Source: Salinimicrobium flavum (GTDB lineage: Bacteria > Bacteroidota > Bacteroidia > Flavobacteriales > Flavobacteriaceae). Taken from it: a DNA stretch of 64,000 bases. Made by a program: the position numbers and the translations under genes. The stretch is from positions 176,828 to 240,827 of the forward strand of contig NZ_JBHULT010000009.1 of assembly GCF_042684505.1 (NCBI RefSeq). Reading direction: 5' to 3'. Positions 7,182 through 15,859 of the stretch are shown piece by piece; position 1 is the first letter of the stretch; every line of letters starts with the position of its first letter. The notes below the pieces were generated by a model that saw only the letters and a program-made list of their open reading frames with translations, was not told the origin of the DNA and ran no database searches.

Positions 7182-9098
7182 CTAAACCGGAATACGTATC
7201 TTGGCTTTGAAGCCTTTCCCTTTTGCAGATTCCAGTTCGATCTTTCCGTTCACAGAGGCCACCCTGTTCTTTACGTTCTTTAGTCCGTTCCCATTAAACA
7301 TGGCTTCGGGATCACTGCCTTCCCCGTTGTCTGTAAAAGTGATCTCCAGCCCCTGTCCGGTCCTGGAAAAGACGATCGCAACAAGTTTTGCCTTACTATG
7401 TTTCTTCATATTGATCATTAACTCCTGTAAAACCCTGTATATAACGATCTTCTTTTCTTCAGGGATCTTATCCCAGGCTACGATGGTTTCTCCCCTCAAA
7501 ATAAGTTTAGCTCCCCCGGTATTAAGCTTGAGGTTTGAAACAAGACCTTGTATAAAGTCCTTCCCGGTCTCTATTTCACTGTTTTCTCTGGAGATATCAC
7601 GGGTGCGGTGATAGATGTGTTCCAATTCGTCTACCGTACCTTCCGAAACTCCACTTTCCAGTCTGCTCATGAGGTTATACACATCATTGGCCAGTTCATC
7701 ATGGATGCGCTTGGAGATGCGGCTTTCGGTGAGGTAAATTTCCCGTATCTTTTCCTTCCTGCTCCTCTGCCTGAAATAATATAGCAGGGCTCCTGCTACA
7801 AACAGGATCAATAATCCCAGAAGCGAAATCACCAGGTTTCGGGTTTGCAGGCGCTCGGTCTTTAATGTTTGCAGGAAATTCTCTTTTTCAAGGGAATTTA
7901 TCTCCTGCTGCTTTCGCTGCTCATCGAACCTTATCTTGGCAAAATGATATTTAGCCTTAAGGTTAGCCTCGTCAAGGCTGTCATGAAGAAAAATATAGCG
8001 GTCTACATATTCTTTTTCCCCGGGGCCTTCGATAAGATCAATAAGTTTTTTTAGAACCGATACCTCTCCGGAAGGACTGGAGTTTTTCCTGGCTGCTTCA
8101 AGGCTCTGTTTAGCAAACTGAATTGCTTTTTGTTTATCCTTATCCTCATAGTAGGAAGCCAGATGGTGATAACTGTTATAAAGCCCTTCCATATCGTTCA
8201 GCTCTTTTTTCGTTTCAAGTGCTTCAAAAAAAAGAGAGTCAACCCGGGCCGAAGGATCTTTCAACCAGCGGGTAAAGGCTAGATTATCCAGGTAACGGCT
8301 TTTGGCCCCCGGGCTGGGTACATCTGAAACGGCTATTTTTTCCAAGATCGGAAGGGCGGCATCATAATTCCCGTTATTTTTATAGGCAATGGCGATATTA
8401 TGTAAGAATGTAAGGCTATCTTGTGGCCTTGCCGAATATCTCAGTGCATTCTGGTACTCTTTAATCGCATCCTCGTGGAAGTCCTGATACAGATAGGCCA
8501 GACCAATAAGATTATATGCTGAACTAATAAAAATGGAATCTCTTTCATTGTCCAGATATTTTATTGCTTCGGTCGCCGATTCCTGGCTACCGGCATAATC
8601 GGCCATGTCAAGCTGGGCTTCGGCCATTTCCATGGTGCGCCGGGCGGCGAATGAGCTGTCTCCCGCCTGAAGATGCAATTGGCGGGAGATAAAGGCATTC
8701 CTGAAATTACCTATAGGGTCGTTTCCGAATTTTCGCAGAATGGATTTCCGGTAATAAGCTTTGGCCAGAAAAAAAGTATCTTGTTGAAGATGGGCTGCTT
8801 TAATGAGACTATCTGTCCATTTTTCGGCCAGGTCATATTCCCCCCGCCTCATTAGGACATATACCTTTCCTTCCAGGAGAGCTACCAGATTACTGTCCCT
8901 CCTGCTCTTAACCTCACCAAGACCTGTCTCATACAATCTGAGTTTCTCATCCAGGTCTGAAGTCTCCAGGCCCTGCTCATAATAAAAAGCAGGAGAACCC
9001 GGTTCTACCGGAGGGGGAGGTATTTCTGAAAGCTCTTCCTGTTTACAGGACGTAAAAAGAAATATTGCCCCCAGGAATACACAAAAACCAATTTTCAT
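7182..9098 (-). CDS. TPR sensor histidine kinase with lipobox-like N-terminus
   Basis: The 638-residue protein begins with a hydrophobic leader ending LFTSC-K, a possible lipoprotein signal. TPR-type helical repeats follow (about 35-390), then a coiled coil, one membrane helix (about 421-442) and a cytoplasmic kinase core. The H-box is RIHDELAND with phosphoacceptor H466, as in HisKA_3/NarX-like kinases. QELMINMKKHS is the N-box, and DNGEG (from D590) plus GNGLKNVKNR are the ATP-lid motifs. The TPR part should be periplasmic and the kinase cytoplasmic. Kinases of this class usually phosphorylate LuxR-type regulators. No such regulator is adjacent, so the kinase is an orphan here. Confidence 0.88.
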   Translation of the reverse strand: MKIGFCVFLGAIFLFTSCKQEELSEIPPPPVEPGSPAFYYEQGLETSDLDEKLRLYETGLGEVKSRRDSNLVALLEGKVYVLMRRGEYDLAEKWTDSLIKAAHLQQDTFFLAKAYYRKSILRKFGNDPIGNFRNAFISRQLHLQAGDSSFAARRTMEMAEAQLDMADYAGSQESATEAIKYLDNERDSIFISSAYNLIGLAYLYQDFHEDAIKEYQNALRYSARPQDSLTFLHNIAIAYKNNGNYDAALPILEKIAVSDVPSPGAKSRYLDNLAFTRWLKDPSARVDSLFFEALETKKELNDMEGLYNSYHHLASYYEDKDKQKAIQFAKQSLEAARKNSSPSGEVSVLKKLIDLIEGPGEKEYVDRYIFLHDSLDEANLKAKYHFAKIRFDEQRKQQEINSLEKENFLQTLKTERLQTRNLVISLLGLLILFVAGALLYYFRQRSRKEKIREIYLTESRISKRIHDELANDVYNLMSRLESGVSEGTVDELEHIYHRTRDISRENSEIETGKDFIQGLVSNLKLNTGGAKLILRGETIVAWDKIPEEKKIVIYRVLQELMINMKKHSKAKLVAIVFSRTGQGLEITFTDNGEGSDPEAMFNGNGLKNVKNRVASVNGKIELESAKGKGFKAKIRIPV

Positions 9099-9206
9099 AA
9101 CACAAATTTAACAAAAAAGAAGCATGTGCAGCAGCAGAAGGCCTCTTAATCTCTAACATCGGCAGGATTTTAATTAAACTTCTGCTTCCTGGAAGGGGTG
9201 TTACGT

Positions 9207-9722
9207 TTATACTTGGTTGTTAATCTTCCGGTTAAAGCAGGTGTTTGCAAAAAAGGAGCTCACCTCCTCTTTAAAGAATTCTACCGGGATATTGTGGCCC
9301 AATCCGGGGACCAGGTGCAGGCGAAGATCAGTCACGGGATTGAAATCCTCCAGCAGAAATTCCAGCGTGTCACGGGGGATCACTACTTCATCCACCTGCC
9401 CGATAACGATCTGTTTCAATCTGTTGAAGGAATTCAGAGAAGGTATATTCTGATGGACAGACCTTTTCTTCACCGCCGGATTGAACAACAGAGCAGGCTT
9501 GTCGAGAGCATTGGCCACGTGATACCCGGCAAAACCTCCCATGCTGCTTCCAATCACTGCATCGATCTCCAAATTGGGATAATAATCAAGAATAGTTTGT
9601 ATGGCATCGCGATCTTCATAGTAATTGACATCGGGAGCATACACATTCCCGAATTGTTCCAGGACCGATTTTTTCTCAGGGCTCAGTTTACTATCGAGGC
9701 CATGCAGGTAAATTATATTCAT
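9207..9722 (-). CDS. YqiA/YcfP-like alpha/beta hydrolase
   Basis: From the start chosen at 9722 the product is 171 residues and opens directly with the first beta-strand, MNIIYLHGLDS. The HG oxyanion motif, the nucleophile elbow G-S-S-M-G-G (Ser near residue 59) and the late histidine in PGLGHNIP (near 149) form a plausible Ser-His hydrolase triad with an Asp in VDEVV. Size and order match the compact YqiA/YcfP esterase family. An upstream ATG at 9827 would add 35 residues of no recognisable character before the beta-strand, so I reject it. The natural substrate is unknown; acyl-CoA or ester hydrolysis is suggested for family members. Confidence 0.8.
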   Translation of the reverse strand: MNIIYLHGLDSKLSPEKKSVLEQFGNVYAPDVNYYEDRDAIQTILDYYPNLEIDAVIGSSMGGFAGYHVANALDKPALLFNPAVKKRSVHQNIPSLNSFNRLKQIVIGQVDEVVIPRDTLEFLLEDFNPVTDLRLHLVPGLGHNIPVEFFKEEVSSFFANTCFNRKINNQV

Positions 9723-10087
9723 AGTTTGTTGGTTTGTTGGTTTAAATTCCGGCTGAAAGGCCATCCCTAAAGCCGCTCTTTTCCAAATTAAGAAATTCAG
9801 CCGGTCAAAACCTGTCGTCATGGACATTTTCTTTTTCCGAAGAAAACCGATTAACGGCTAAAAAATACCATAACTCCCTGAAAACATGAATATTAATTTT
9901 TATTTGAAATCATATTTGTTTAACTTCATGTTTCTAATACCATAAAGGAAGATTTCTTTTCCTTTTCCTCTCCCTGTAAGCTCCTCCTAAAATGCCGCCG
10001 GATTGATCTGGCACAGTTCCCAAATTGGCCTGACTTTTCTCTGTTGTTATGGAATATTCTCGTGTAACCAATTAAATATTTTATGAT
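9723..10087. other. Intergenic gap without a recognised feature
   Basis: These 365 bp separate divergent genes and should contain both promoters. The middle (9890-9960) is AT-rich. I see no convincing small ORF, stable hairpin or consensus promoter. Confidence 0.5.
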
Positions 10088-10900
10088 ATGAGAAATTTTA
10101 AATCAACAACCAACCACAATTTTGCAGGTATGATCTGCAGCCTCCTGCTGCTTACCTTCTTGTTCTCATGCGAGACAGAGCAAATTGCAGAGGAAGAAAT
10201 GGTATTGGATGCCAGGGTGAATGCAGAATTTCCTACCTATCACCAGGGCTTCAATCATGACCTGCACCCCTGGGCAGACAGCAGTATAGAAGGATTTTGG
10301 GGCTGGTGCGGCAGCATCGAACTTCAAACCCGCAAAAGCAGTGATCTTGCTCCATCTGCAGGTCAGGGTTTTGCCACGGTAATGAACGGCACCTGTAATG
10401 AATACTGGAGTGCAGAATTTGAATCCAGTGCCCCTGCCACTTTCGATGAAGACCTGTGGAGTTCCAGCTGGCCGTCTTCAGGATTCATTCATGAGCTTGA
10501 TATTTACCTTGACCCGGCTATGTATGATGAAGGTGCTGCCTTTACCTATACCAATTCCTTATACTATCCTGCTCTTGCGTACCCGTTCATTTATTTTGTT
10601 GTAGATGTGGTGAAGACCGGGGAAGTTTTGACGGTTGACGGTTATCCTGTTGAAGAAGCAGGCTGGTACACCTTTAGAATGGTCAATGACAGCGATTCTA
10701 TGGGTATGCTTAGCGTAGATTTTGAATTGCTGGACAAGGGTCGCCTTCTTTATACCGCCTCCATTGACCAAACCATGTATGGTGAAGAAACATCAGACTT
10801 TGAGGCAGCCAAACTTGGAAGCGGTTACATCTGGTTTGTTTCAATTGCCGAAGGGGTAGAACTTCCTATAGATGAATATAGGTTGCGGCCCGGGAAATAA
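10088..10900 (+). CDS. Secreted lipoprotein of unknown function
   Basis: The 270-residue protein has a lipoprotein signal peptide: hydrophobic core followed by LFSC-E with the cysteine near residue 28, then an acidic linker. The mature part is rich in aromatic and acidic residues (FWGWCGSIELQ, WSSSWPSSGF, YYPALAYPFIYFVVD), typical of an extracellular beta-sandwich carbohydrate- or surface-binding fold. Two cysteines (in GWCGS and NGTCN) could pair. I do not recognise the family. A strong terminator follows 38 bp after the stop, so the gene is probably transcribed alone. Confidence 0.6.
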   Translation: MRNFKSTTNHNFAGMICSLLLLTFLFSCETEQIAEEEMVLDARVNAEFPTYHQGFNHDLHPWADSSIEGFWGWCGSIELQTRKSSDLAPSAGQGFATVMNGTCNEYWSAEFESSAPATFDEDLWSSSWPSSGFIHELDIYLDPAMYDEGAAFTYTNSLYYPALAYPFIYFVVDVVKTGEVLTVDGYPVEEAGWYTFRMVNDSDSMGMLSVDFELLDKGRLLYTASIDQTMYGEETSDFEAAKLGSGYIWFVSIAEGVELPIDEYRLRPGK

Positions 10901-10937
10901 CTCTGGGAGTAATCTTTTAGTTAGATAAGCATTTTTT

Positions 10938-10965
10938 AAACCCGCACCAACAGGTGCGGGTTTTT
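10938..10965 (+). terminator. Rho-independent terminator between convergent genes
   Basis: CCCGCACC and GGTGCGGG flank an AACA loop, extended by AAA/TTT pairs and followed by TTTTT. It serves the plus-strand lipoprotein gene; it lies 7 bp from the stop of the convergent AraC gene and might also stop that transcript. Confidence 0.85.
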
Positions 10966-10971
10966 AACAGG

Positions 10972-11979
10972 TTACCCGGGCTTCTGAAAGAAGCCCGGGT
11001 TCATCCCGTATTTTTCCCTGAAGATCCTTGAAAAATAACTTGCATGGTTCAATCCTATGGAGGTAACGACCTCGGCCACGCTCAACTCTGAGCTTATAAG
11101 AAGTTCCCGGGCCGCCTTTAGTTTTACCTCCTGCGCATATTTATTAACTGTGAGCCCGTATAATTGTTTAAAGCCTTCCTGCAATTTGTTCACATTGGTG
11201 CCCACCTCGTTTGCAAGGTGTTCTACAGAAAAGTTCTTATCCATTTGAACATTGATCAACTCTGCTGCCATTTTCACCTTTTCCATGTCTGATGTCCTTA
11301 TCATTTGGGGCATCTCATCTTCTCTGTGGTCATCCTGGTACTGTCTTATCTGCGTAACCAGCATTTCCAGGATCTTTCCTTCCATAAACACAGAGCGTAA
11401 CATGCCTTCATAATTGTTACGGTAAATTTCATCTACAATATCTGCTGCTTTGATACAGTAATTCCCCTGATAGACAAAATTTTTAACCGCAGCTGCATCC
11501 CGAAAAAGGGCTCCCAGGACGGGATCCAGATCTGAAAAATCATGGTTCTTTCTTTTACTGAACACAGATCGTACGATCTCAATACTCAGAATATTATTTT
11601 TTTCCCCGGCCTTGAACTGTAGTAAGTGTCCTTTGGTCCCGCTACTGGAAACAACGACATTCTGATAGGTTTTTATCTCCCGAAGCACGCCATCTCCTTC
11701 AAATGCGTGGTTCACACTACCTACCGAACTAAAAATGAATTTCAGGGGATGATTCTGTTTGACCGAGAACAGGATCTCGTAATCACTGTGGAACTTACAT
11801 TCATAATTGATGATCCCAATGCCCGATTCAAAACCCATGCCTTTGATCCTTCCCTTACCCAGGTCTTCGGGTAACTCCAGGCTCATTTCTCCGCAATTTT
11901 CCACCAGGGGAACCTGCCATTGATTGGCAAGATCATTCATGACTTCATGAACGGGGATTGCTTTTACTGAAATTCTCAT
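10972..11979 (-). CDS. AraC-family transcriptional regulator (PchR-like)
   Basis: The 335-residue protein has an N-terminal sensing region (about 1-220) and a C-terminal AraC/XylS DNA-binding domain (about 235-335) with two helix-turn-helix units. The first unit is around SVEHLANEVGTNVNKLQEGFK and the second is SVAEVVTSIGLNHASYFSRIFREKYGMNP, which closely fits the AraC signature. The spacing and an N-terminal part without a cupin signature resemble PchR-type regulators, which respond to siderophores or metals in other bacteria. It is divergent from the permease/ArsN2 pair and might control it, which is inference from position only. Confidence 0.88.
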   Translation of the reverse strand: MRISVKAIPVHEVMNDLANQWQVPLVENCGEMSLELPEDLGKGRIKGMGFESGIGIINYECKFHSDYEILFSVKQNHPLKFIFSSVGSVNHAFEGDGVLREIKTYQNVVVSSSGTKGHLLQFKAGEKNNILSIEIVRSVFSKRKNHDFSDLDPVLGALFRDAAAVKNFVYQGNYCIKAADIVDEIYRNNYEGMLRSVFMEGKILEMLVTQIRQYQDDHREDEMPQMIRTSDMEKVKMAAELINVQMDKNFSVEHLANEVGTNVNKLQEGFKQLYGLTVNKYAQEVKLKAARELLISSELSVAEVVTSIGLNHASYFSRIFREKYGMNPGFFQKPG

Positions 11980-12244
11980 AGGTTTTTGTAATTAACAGGT
12001 TTTCTGTTCGGTTTTTTAATCGAATAAATGAAGGTTCAGAAATGAAACTAATCTTCTTCATTCGCCGGAAATGTAGTGTTTAAAATTTGGTATGAAGAAT
12101 AAAATGGGTATTAATCAAGAAACCAAAGAGGCCAAAAAAGCCTGATATTCTTTGATTTCCCTGAAAAAAAGAAAAAAATCTGCGTCTTTTTGTTTGGTTT
12201 TCCGTCCTGATGTAAAACAAGTACAACTTCAAAAACTTCAAGAG

Positions 12245-13327
12245 ATGGAACCAATTATAAAGATCCTGGAATTCATATTTGATTCATTCCTTCACATTTG
12301 GCCTTACCTGGTCATTAGTATTCCGCTGGCGGTAGCTGTTCAGGTCTCGGGTGCGGCAAAATTCATCAACAGGGCATTAAGCCGGAAGCCATTGATGGCC
12401 ATTTTCCTGGCGACCCTGGTAGGGGCATTCAGTCCTTTTTGTTCCTGCGGGGTAGTACCCATTATTGCGTCCCTGTTAATGGGAGGAGTGCCCTTGGCCC
12501 CGGTCATGGCCTTCTGGATCGCATCTCCTTCCATGGATCCTGAAATATTTTTTCTTAGCACCGCCACCATTGGCTGGAACCTTTCTGTATGGAGGTTAGC
12601 CGCCACCTTTACCATCAGCCTTTTCGCAGGATATTTTACCCACTTCGCTATGCAGAGAGGCCTGGTGGGAAATGAGGTGCTGAGAACTTCGGAAAAAAGC
12701 GTGAAAACTAATATTATAAAGCTAAACCTGAGCTCTTTCTTAGGCAGGTTGTCATGGTTCCCCGGAAATGCGGTTTTTCAACCCGCTTTGGTAACCACCG
12801 GTCCTGGTCCCTACCTTTCTTCCTGTTGTGCACCTGCCAAAGCTGAAGAAGGACAACCGGAAACACAGGCTTCTAAAGGTTGTGCAGAGACCACCTGTGA
12901 TACTGCCCCTGCGAAAGATCACTTCCAAAGTAAATTATTGAGGGAAACCCGTAAGGCTACAATCATGGTATTTAAATTTATGGCTCTCGCATTTTTTGTG
13001 AATGCCCTTATCACCTTTTACGTACCTCAGGACCTTATCGCACAATGGCTGGGAGGTAACAGTGATTCCTCTGTCTTTCTTGCCACCCTTATTGGTATCC
13101 CTGCGTACACCAGCAATCTTACTGCCCTGCCTCTTGTAAGCGGATTACTCTCTCTGGGAATGGACCCCGGGGCGGCGCTTTCCTTTCTTATTGCAGGACC
13201 CACCACTACCCTCCCGGCGATGGTAGCAGTATATGGATTGACCAGGAGAAGGATCTTTTTGCTCTACATCTCCTTTTCCCTGACTGGCGCCATTCTTTTC
13301 GGACTTCTTTTTAACCTTTTCAATTAA
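12245..13327 (+). CDS. DUF318-family permease (ArsP/YraQ/SO_0444-like metal or metalloid efflux)
   Basis: From the start chosen at 12245 (MEPIIKILEF) the product is 360 residues with about eight membrane segments. An upstream in-frame ATG at 12152 would add a basic stretch that does not fit a membrane protein. SPFCSCGVVP (C66, C68) and GIPAYTSN/FLIAGPTTT mark the two halves of the DUF318 permease fold. The connecting loop is cysteine-rich (SSCCAPAK and GCAETTC), suggesting a soft-metal binding site. Relatives export methylated or trivalent arsenicals (ArsP) or Cu/Zn (SO_0444 type). An ArsN2-like acetyltransferase gene starts 16 bp downstream, which favours metalloid export. Confidence 0.82.
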   Translation: MEPIIKILEFIFDSFLHIWPYLVISIPLAVAVQVSGAAKFINRALSRKPLMAIFLATLVGAFSPFCSCGVVPIIASLLMGGVPLAPVMAFWIASPSMDPEIFFLSTATIGWNLSVWRLAATFTISLFAGYFTHFAMQRGLVGNEVLRTSEKSVKTNIIKLNLSSFLGRLSWFPGNAVFQPALVTTGPGPYLSSCCAPAKAEEGQPETQASKGCAETTCDTAPAKDHFQSKLLRETRKATIMVFKFMALAFFVNALITFYVPQDLIAQWLGGNSDSSVFLATLIGIPAYTSNLTALPLVSGLLSLGMDPGAALSFLIAGPTTTLPAMVAVYGLTRRRIFLLYISFSLTGAILFGLLFNLFN

Positions 13328-13343
13328 TCTTAAACCTTTAGCT

Positions 13344-13781
13344 ATGAATCTAATTATTAAACCCGCAACCCATAAAAATCTGGATGAAGTGAAAGACCTG
13401 CTTCTTGAAAACAACCTTCCTACCGCAGATATTTATGAAAGGGATATTCAATTCCTAACCGCCATGTTATTTGAAGAAACCGTCGCCGTTATTGGCGTGG
13501 AGATCCATAACAAGAACGGACTTCTAAGATCGCTTGCAGTCAAAGAGGAGTATAAGAACAAGGGAATTGGTGAAATGATGATCAAAGAGTTGATTACCCA
13601 CAGCTTTAGTAATGGCCTTAAAGAGCTATTTTTACTAACCACTACCGCAGACCGGTATTTTGAAAAATTCTTCTTTACCAGGGTGGAAAGAAACCTGGTT
13701 CCTCCGGCAATAAAAGCCAGCAGGGAATTCAGCAGGATTTGTCCGGCCTCTGCTATTGTCATGAAAAGGCCTTTGGCATAA
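13344..13781 (+). CDS. arsN2: GNAT N-acetyltransferase, ArsN2-like
   Basis: The 145-residue protein is a single GNAT domain. RSLAVKEEYKNKGIGEMMIK (about 53-72) holds the beta-4 strand and the acetyl-CoA pyrophosphate loop, here K-N-K-G-I-G instead of the usual RxxGxG/A. ELFLLTTTADRYFEKFFF and the end segment REFSRICPASAIVMKR match the ArsN2 group. ArsN-type acetyltransferases protect against arsenicals such as arsinothricin (ArsN1); the substrate of ArsN2 is not settled. It lies 16 bp after the permease gene, so the two form an operon. Confidence 0.8.
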   Translation: MNLIIKPATHKNLDEVKDLLLENNLPTADIYERDIQFLTAMLFEETVAVIGVEIHNKNGLLRSLAVKEEYKNKGIGEMMIKELITHSFSNGLKELFLLTTTADRYFEKFFFTRVERNLVPPAIKASREFSRICPASAIVMKRPLA

Positions 13782-13805
13782 AGAAGAGGACAGCTTTCAT
13801 TTTCG

Positions 13806-13842
13806 GGAAACCGGCCTACCTGTTAAGGTTGAGTCGGTTTCC
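13806..13842. terminator. Nested stem-loop between convergent genes
   Basis: GGAAACCG and CGGTTTCC are perfect 8-bp arms, with an inner ACCT/AGGT hairpin inside the loop. It lies between the ends of the ArsN2 gene and the minus-strand small membrane ORF, where a bidirectional terminator would be expected. The T tract is weak. Confidence 0.45.
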
Positions 13843-13845
13843 TGT

Positions 13846-14022
13846 TTAGTGCAACATGGCTTTCCAGAGCACCTCGAGAACCTCATAATTAACCTGAAGC
13901 CAAATGAAAAAGCTCAGGATGACAGTTAAAAGAATGAACTTCACCGTCTTTAGCAAACCAAGCTGGTTAAATGAATGGTCTGAAACTTCAAGTTCAGACA
14001 GAATGGAATTTTTCTCTTTCAT
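13846..14022 (-). CDS. 58-residue single-span membrane protein
   Basis: Reading the minus strand from the ATG at 14022 gives MKEKNSILSE, then an acidic/polar stretch to about residue 22. A clear transmembrane helix follows (about 28-42, KFILLTVILSFFIWL) with a short acidic tail to a TAA. The layout, a charged N-terminus followed by one helix near the C-terminus, matches the 55-residue ORF at 19568-19735. No function is known. An overlapping plus-strand frame (13904-14128) lacks protein-like composition. I judge this short frame real because of its hydrophobic segment and Met-Lys-Glu-Lys start. Confidence 0.55.
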   Translation of the reverse strand: MKEKNSILSELEVSDHSFNQLGLLKTVKFILLTVILSFFIWLQVNYEVLEVLWKAMLH

Positions 14023-14300
14023 AGTTCTTCAGTTGCCGGGGGCAGTTAAACAGAAGGTCGGTGCTTTTAAGAAAACATTACAAAAATATCTTAATTTTTT
14101 CTTAACGGTACTTTCCGAAGCTACTTAACGGGCAAATGCAAACTAAAGTATATGAAGCTTAAGTTTTCTGAAAAATAAATTCATTGAGGAAGGGAACCAA
14201 AGGCATGGTATATTCCGCCGAAAGTTGGGGAGTCCCAAAAAATCTCTTTCAGGAAAATAAAAAAGAAAAGGTTTGTTAGGGTTTAAAAGGTTAAAACAAA

Positions 14301-14417
14301 TCAGGTTTCTGTCTCAGTTTTATTCCTTTTCACCTGCTCCTCCCTTGAAGTTCGGGACAGCCAGGATTTTTCGACCGGAGCCTGTTTATCTTTTTTATAT
14401 GGAATCCTGTTTTCCAT
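14301..14417 (-). CDS. 38-residue basic micro-ORF, unknown
   Basis: An ATG at 14417 opens a 38-codon frame beginning MENRIPYKKDKQ and ending TETET before TGA. It is strongly charged, with no membrane segment. It begins 9 bp after the stop of the two-domain VOC gene on the same strand and could be translated from the same message. Length alone does not exclude chance. Confidence 0.3.
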   Translation of the reverse strand: MENRIPYKKDKQAPVEKSWLSRTSREEQVKRNKTETET

Positions 14418-14426
14418 GATATGCGT

Positions 14427-15356
14427 TTAAGAAACCTCTTCTCCCCGAAAGGCTTTTTGGAGGGGTTCCAATTCTATCTTCTTCATTTCCAATAAGGCGT
14501 TCATCACCCGGTCTGATCTTTCTTTGTCGGCACTCACAAGAAACTCCTCCAGTTCCCGGGGCAGCACCTGCCAGGAGATCCCAAACTTATCTTTTAACCA
14601 GCCACATTGCTGGTGGCGCAGATCTGCGTCTTTTGACAGTGCTTTCCAGTAATAATCTATTTCCTGCTGGTCACGGCACATGACCATAAAGGAAACGGTT
14701 TCATTAAAGGGGAAATCATTTTCCACTCCACTGTCCATGGCCATAAAGATTTGATCCTCCAGGCGAAACCTTGCGTGTTTCACACCATTCTCAGCATAGG
14801 TATTCTCTTTTCCGTATTTAAGGATATTTTCAATTTCGGCTTTTCTGAAGATCGAGGTGTAGAACCTTATCGCTTCCGCGGCTTTGCCATGGTTGTCTCC
14901 GGTAAAGAATATCAGAGGGGCGATCCTGATCTCGGGGGTGGCGTGATCCTCCAGCATGAGCTGCCAGCTAAGTCCGTACCGATCTCGTAACCATCCATAT
15001 TTGGGGCTCCAATCATAAGCCTGCAGGGGCATCATACTTTCGCCCCCTTTTAGAAGTGCCTTCCAGAGATCTGCTATCTCCTTCTCGCTGTTGCTCACTA
15101 CAAATAATGAAACAGCAGGGTTAAACCCGAGATCACCGGCCCCATTAAGTGCCGTGAACAGGTTGCCGGCCAGGCTGAAATTAACAGACATTGCAGTACC
15201 CGGTTCCTGCCGGTGATTTTCCTGGCCCGCTTCGGTATAAGTACTCCGGCTATATATTACCGAATCCCTGAAGAGGGAAGTGTAAAATTTTACGGCTTCT
15301 TCAGCTTCTTTATTAAACCAGAGACAGGGAATGATTTTTTGATCCTTTTTCTTCAT
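14427..15356 (-). CDS. Tandem two-domain VOC (PhnB/glyoxalase-like) protein
   Basis: The 309-residue product holds two copies of a VOC domain of the PhnB / 3-demethylubiquinone-methyltransferase-like type. Copy 1 starts with IIPCLWFNKEAEEAVKFYTS (about 7-26). Copy 2 starts with IAPLIFFTGDNHGKAAEAIR (about 147-166). Each continues with a FMAMDSG/FTALNGAG strand and a W-L-x-D-x-[FY]-G-[IL]-S-W-Q motif. PhnB-type proteins usually lack the catalytic metal triad of glyoxalase I, so an enzymatic role is not assured. It lies 37 bp downstream of another VOC gene on the same strand, suggesting a two-gene unit. Confidence 0.85.
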   Translation of the reverse strand: MKKKDQKIIPCLWFNKEAEEAVKFYTSLFRDSVIYSRSTYTEAGQENHRQEPGTAMSVNFSLAGNLFTALNGAGDLGFNPAVSLFVVSNSEKEIADLWKALLKGGESMMPLQAYDWSPKYGWLRDRYGLSWQLMLEDHATPEIRIAPLIFFTGDNHGKAAEAIRFYTSIFRKAEIENILKYGKENTYAENGVKHARFRLEDQIFMAMDSGVENDFPFNETVSFMVMCRDQQEIDYYWKALSKDADLRHQQCGWLKDKFGISWQVLPRELEEFLVSADKERSDRVMNALLEMKKIELEPLQKAFRGEEVS

Positions 15357-15393
15357 TTCTTTAATTTTTACATTTCAGGAGGCACTGCATGAT

Positions 15394-15768
15394 CTATTCT
15401 TCCAACAGAGAAATAATGTTCCCTGCAGGATCTCTGAACCATGCCAGGCCCTTCCCGGTGGCAGTTCTGAAGATACCTTTGAAATTGGTCTCTATCTCCC
15501 CCTCATGCTCAAACCTGATCCCTTTTTGAACCAGTGTATCCACTGCCTTCTCTATATTGGCGACCGGTAAATTGAGTACGGTAAAATCTGCGGGACGATG
15601 GGCGGCTCTCAGGTAAATGAGGATCTTGTGATGGTCACTGATTTCCAGCACCAACACCCCCATGGCATTCCTTTTCGCATTTAAACCCAGAATTTTGGTA
15701 TAGAAATCTTCTGCTTCGGAAATATCATTTACGGAAAAACTGCTGAATATCCTTTCACTTTGAAACAC
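15394..15768 (-). CDS. VOC-family (glyoxalase-like) protein
   Basis: This 124-residue single VOC module has the typical start RIFSSFSVNDISEAEDFYTK and end GLAWFRDPAGNIISLLEE. Candidate metal-ligand positions are poorly filled: the usual first His is Ser/Phe, and a late Glu is present in SLLEE. It may therefore bind a substrate without glyoxalase activity. It precedes the tandem VOC gene by 37 bp on the same strand and is probably co-transcribed with it. Confidence 0.82.
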   Translation of the reverse strand: MFQSERIFSSFSVNDISEAEDFYTKILGLNAKRNAMGVLVLEISDHHKILIYLRAAHRPADFTVLNLPVANIEKAVDTLVQKGIRFEHEGEIETNFKGIFRTATGKGLAWFRDPAGNIISLLEE

Positions 15769-15859
15769 AACTAACTGTTTTCTATAAAGTTAAGATATTT
15801 AAAGACATAAAAAGAAAGGGTTTTCCCCTATAATAAGATAAAAGGATATTTATTTGAGA

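Noticed and set aside
13904..14128. 74-codon plus-strand frame
   Set aside because: Overlaps the minus-strand membrane micro-ORF; its residues lack protein-like composition.
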